NCBI GenBank assembly: GCA_027084065.1
Contig: JALWLR010000098.1
Location: 1-5,589 of the forward strand
From: Helicobacteraceae bacterium
GTDB taxonomy: Bacteria; Campylobacterota; Campylobacteria; Campylobacterales; Sulfurimonadaceae
DNA length: 5,589 nucleotides
Direction of reading: 5' to 3'
Shown here: positions 3,942 to 5,589 of the stretch, piece after piece
Layout: every line of letters begins with the position of its first letter
How positions within the stretch are numbered: the first letter of the stretch is position 1
Notes under the pieces: model-generated
Told to the model about the DNA's origin: nothing
Database searches by the model: none
The model's input: only the letters and a program-made list of their open reading frames with translations
Position numbers and translations under genes: made by a program

Positions 3942-5589
3942 ATGCATGCCAAGAGCATAATCCTTCCGACTACAAGAAGCATTCGTTCGCGGGTGCTTAC
4001 CTCCTCTTCCTCTTTTTTACCAAACTTTATAACGATGGGCGAATTTTTACAAAAAGCCCTACTTGTACCAAATTTACGCCTAATTGACGAGGATACTCGC
4101 ACACTGCTTTTACTAGAAGCGGCAGATTTTAAAAATTTTCAAAAACTACAAATTGAGCGAAACTTTTTTACGTTTACAAAAAACTCTTCGTATATTTTTG
4201 GTTTTTTTGAAGAACTTGAAGCTGAGCGTGTCTCTTTGGAGAGTATTGCAGCACTTGATCTTTATGGAGAGTATGACGAGCACATGCAAATACTCCAAGA
4301 GTTAAAAAAGCGCTACGAGCAGCTTTGCATAGAACGAGGATTTTATGACAAAATCATGCTACCACGCTTGGCGTCGCTTCAACACTCTTATGTAGAGTCT
4401 TTGGGAGAAATAGAGGTAGAGGTTTCAGGAATGCTGACAAACTTCGAACTAGAAGTGCTTACAGAGGCAGCAGAACATACGAAAGTTGTGCTTCATTTCG
4501 AAGCGGACGCATACAATTTGAAAATGCAAAAACGTTTACAGACTGTAGGGTTTGAGCTTGAAAAAGGGTATGGCTACTTGCTTGATTTATCTACAAAAGA
4601 GATCATAAAAAAAGAGCCTTTACAATCCAACGACTCCATAGAAGCTTATGCCGTTTCCCAGAAGCTTTTAGAAGTTGCATTGATAAAAGCAAAAGTTGCA
4701 GAGTATGTTCAAAAGGGGTATGATCCTTCGAAAATAGCTGTTGTTTTGCCCGATGAAACGACAAAAGATTTTTTAAAAATTTTTGACACCAAACGAAACT
4801 TCAACTTTGCTATGGGAGAGAGTTTAAGACAAAGTGCGGTATTTCAAAAACTGCGGGCGACACTTGAGGCTATAGAGGAGATGAGTGTTCAAAACGAGGC
4901 GTATCTGGAGCGGATGGGAGATGAACTCTATTTGGAGCTTTTTGGTATATACAATAAGCCGCTTGGAGAGCTCGATATAGAGAAGGTTTTAGAACGACTT
5001 CTTGATTTGTGCGAGACGAAAGAGGAGCAGCGTGCCATCAAAGAGGAGAGCTACCGTTTTGTAAAATTGTTGCCTTACATGCAAGAGCTCACACTCAAAG
5101 CGGCACTGAAAATATTTACAAGCAGGTTGGCACAAAGAAGTGTCGATGATGTCGGTGGTGGAAAGATTACCGTCATGGGGGTTTTAGAAACTCGTAGTAT
5201 GGAGTTCGATGCAGTAATAGTGCCTGATTTTAACGATTCGAACATTCCAAAAAGAGTTGAAAAAGATATGTTTCTCAACAGTGTGATTCGACAAAAGGCT
5301 GCATTACCGACGAGAAAGGATAGAGAGGAACTGCAAAAACATTACTATGAGGCTTTGTTTCGAAAATCGAAAGAGGTGTGTGTCATATATGTGGAGAGTG
5401 AGACGGATATGCCATCGAAGTTTCTTAAAGAGCTTGGTATTGGAAACGTTTTGCATGTAGATGAGTCAAAACTCTCTAGCAAACTCTTTTCTTCTTCCGC
5501 TGCACTTGGAGAAAAAAGAGTCAAATCTTTTAGTGTGCCTTATGATTTTACCAAAAGCAGACTCTCCAATGCAAAACTCTCCACCTATC
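3942..5589 (+). CDS. addB: AddB-like helicase-nuclease subunit for double-strand-break repair (3' truncated by window edge)
   Basis: An open frame of 549 codons without a stop that runs off the right edge. AddB works with AddA to process DNA double-strand ends for RecA-dependent recombination. The UvrD/RecB-like layout is visible: an N-terminal SIILPTTRSIRSRVL (5-19); a second Rossmann-like unit with PSKIAVVLPDE (262-272); FNFAMGESLRQSAVFQKL (287-304); a motif-V-like block GGKITVMGVLETRSMEFDAV (406-425) continuing to IVPDFNDSNIPK (426-437); and a motif-VI-like REELQKHYYEALFRK (461-475). The last residues, SRLSNAKLSTY (539-549), match the lead-in to the first Fe-S cysteine of AddB nuclease domains, so that domain should lie just outside the window. 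No Walker A (GxxxxGKT) is present at the N-terminus, whereas Bacillus AddB has one. The start is the ATG 2 bp after fixH. The ribosome site is poor (TTAGG abuts it), so coupling to fixH is likely. Weak codon bias suggests low expression. It could also be labelled a PD-(D/E)XK nuclease family protein. Confidence 0.85.
   Translation, partial: MHAKSIILPTTRSIRSRVLTSSSSFLPNFITMGEFLQKALLVPNLRLIDEDTRTLLLLEAADFKNFQKLQIERNFFTFTKNSSYIFGFFEELEAERVSLESIAALDLYGEYDEHMQILQELKKRYEQLCIERGFYDKIMLPRLASLQHSYVESLGEIEVEVSGMLTNFELEVLTEAAEHTKVVLHFEADAYNLKMQKRLQTVGFELEKGYGYLLDLSTKEIIKKEPLQSNDSIEAYAVSQKLLEVALIKAKVAEYVQKGYDPSKIAVVLPDETTKDFLKIFDTKRNFNFAMGESLRQSAVFQKLRATLEAIEEMSVQNEAYLERMGDELYLELFGIYNKPLGELDIEKVLERLLDLCETKEEQRAIKEESYRFVKLLPYMQELTLKAALKIFTSRLAQRSVDDVGGGKITVMGVLETRSMEFDAVIVPDFNDSNIPKRVEKDMFLNSVIRQKAALPTRKDREELQKHYYEALFRKSKEVCVIYVESETDMPSKFLKELGIGNVLHVDESKLSSKLFSSSAALGEKRVKSFSVPYDFTKSRLSNAKLSTY

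Noticed and set aside
3940..3949. GCATGCATGC palindrome at the fixH/addB junction
   Set aside because: It is a short, low-complexity palindrome that includes the start codon; no second copy or paired site was seen, so chance is the simplest explanation.
3658..4102. Antisense frames opposite fixH and the start of the AddB-like gene
   Set aside because: They have no ribosome site or recognisable product and run against two convincing + strand genes.
5075..5278. Antisense 67-codon frame inside the AddB-like gene
   Set aside because: It is opposite the conserved motif-V block (GGKITVMGVLETRS), which explains the sequence fully.

Overview
The window looks like chromosomal DNA from a member of Campylobacterota (Epsilonproteobacteria), most like the free-living Sulfurimonas/Sulfurovum-type lineages. 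This is judged from remembered family features, not from a search. The evidence is the order ccoN-ccoO-ccoQ-ccoP followed directly by a DUF4006-type small membrane protein and a FixH-like protein, the particular CcoP and CcoO sequences, and moderate AT-richness. Every supported gene is on the + strand and the genes are packed almost without gaps, which suggests one long transcript. No promoter is visible inside the window; it probably lies upstream of ccoN, beyond the left edge.

Positions 1-2422 encode the cbb3-type cytochrome c oxidase, a high-affinity terminal oxidase for low oxygen. They hold the last four membrane helices of the catalytic subunit CcoN (5' truncated), the mono-haem subunit CcoO, the small subunit CcoQ and the di-haem subunit CcoP. 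Electrons pass from CcoP and CcoO c-type haems to haem b and then to the haem b3-CuB centre in CcoN.

Positions 2425-3939 hold accessory membrane genes: a DUF4006 protein (69 aa), an unlabelled 29-aa single-helix microprotein with a good ribosome binding site, a two-helix protein whose extramembrane part resembles a TPM domain (function unknown), and a FixH-like protein that overlaps it by 8 bp. Their position suggests roles in assembly, stability or metal handling of the oxidase. FixH is the only one with an established link of that kind.

Positions 3942-5589 hold the start of a large gene that begins 2 bp after fixH and runs off the right edge. It encodes an AddB-like (RecB/UvrD-superfamily) double-strand-break repair subunit. 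The visible part has helicase-like motifs but no Walker A motif. The window ends just where the iron-sulphur and PD-(D/E)XK nuclease region should begin. Codon choice changes along the window: the ccoN end is strongly biased (for example CTT/CTC leucines), while the addB-like gene uses TTA, CTA and TTG freely. This fits high expression of the oxidase and low expression of the repair gene. No RNA gene, insertion sequence, CRISPR array or long intergenic gap was seen. The most interesting parts are the 29-aa microprotein and the TPM-like/FixH pair.
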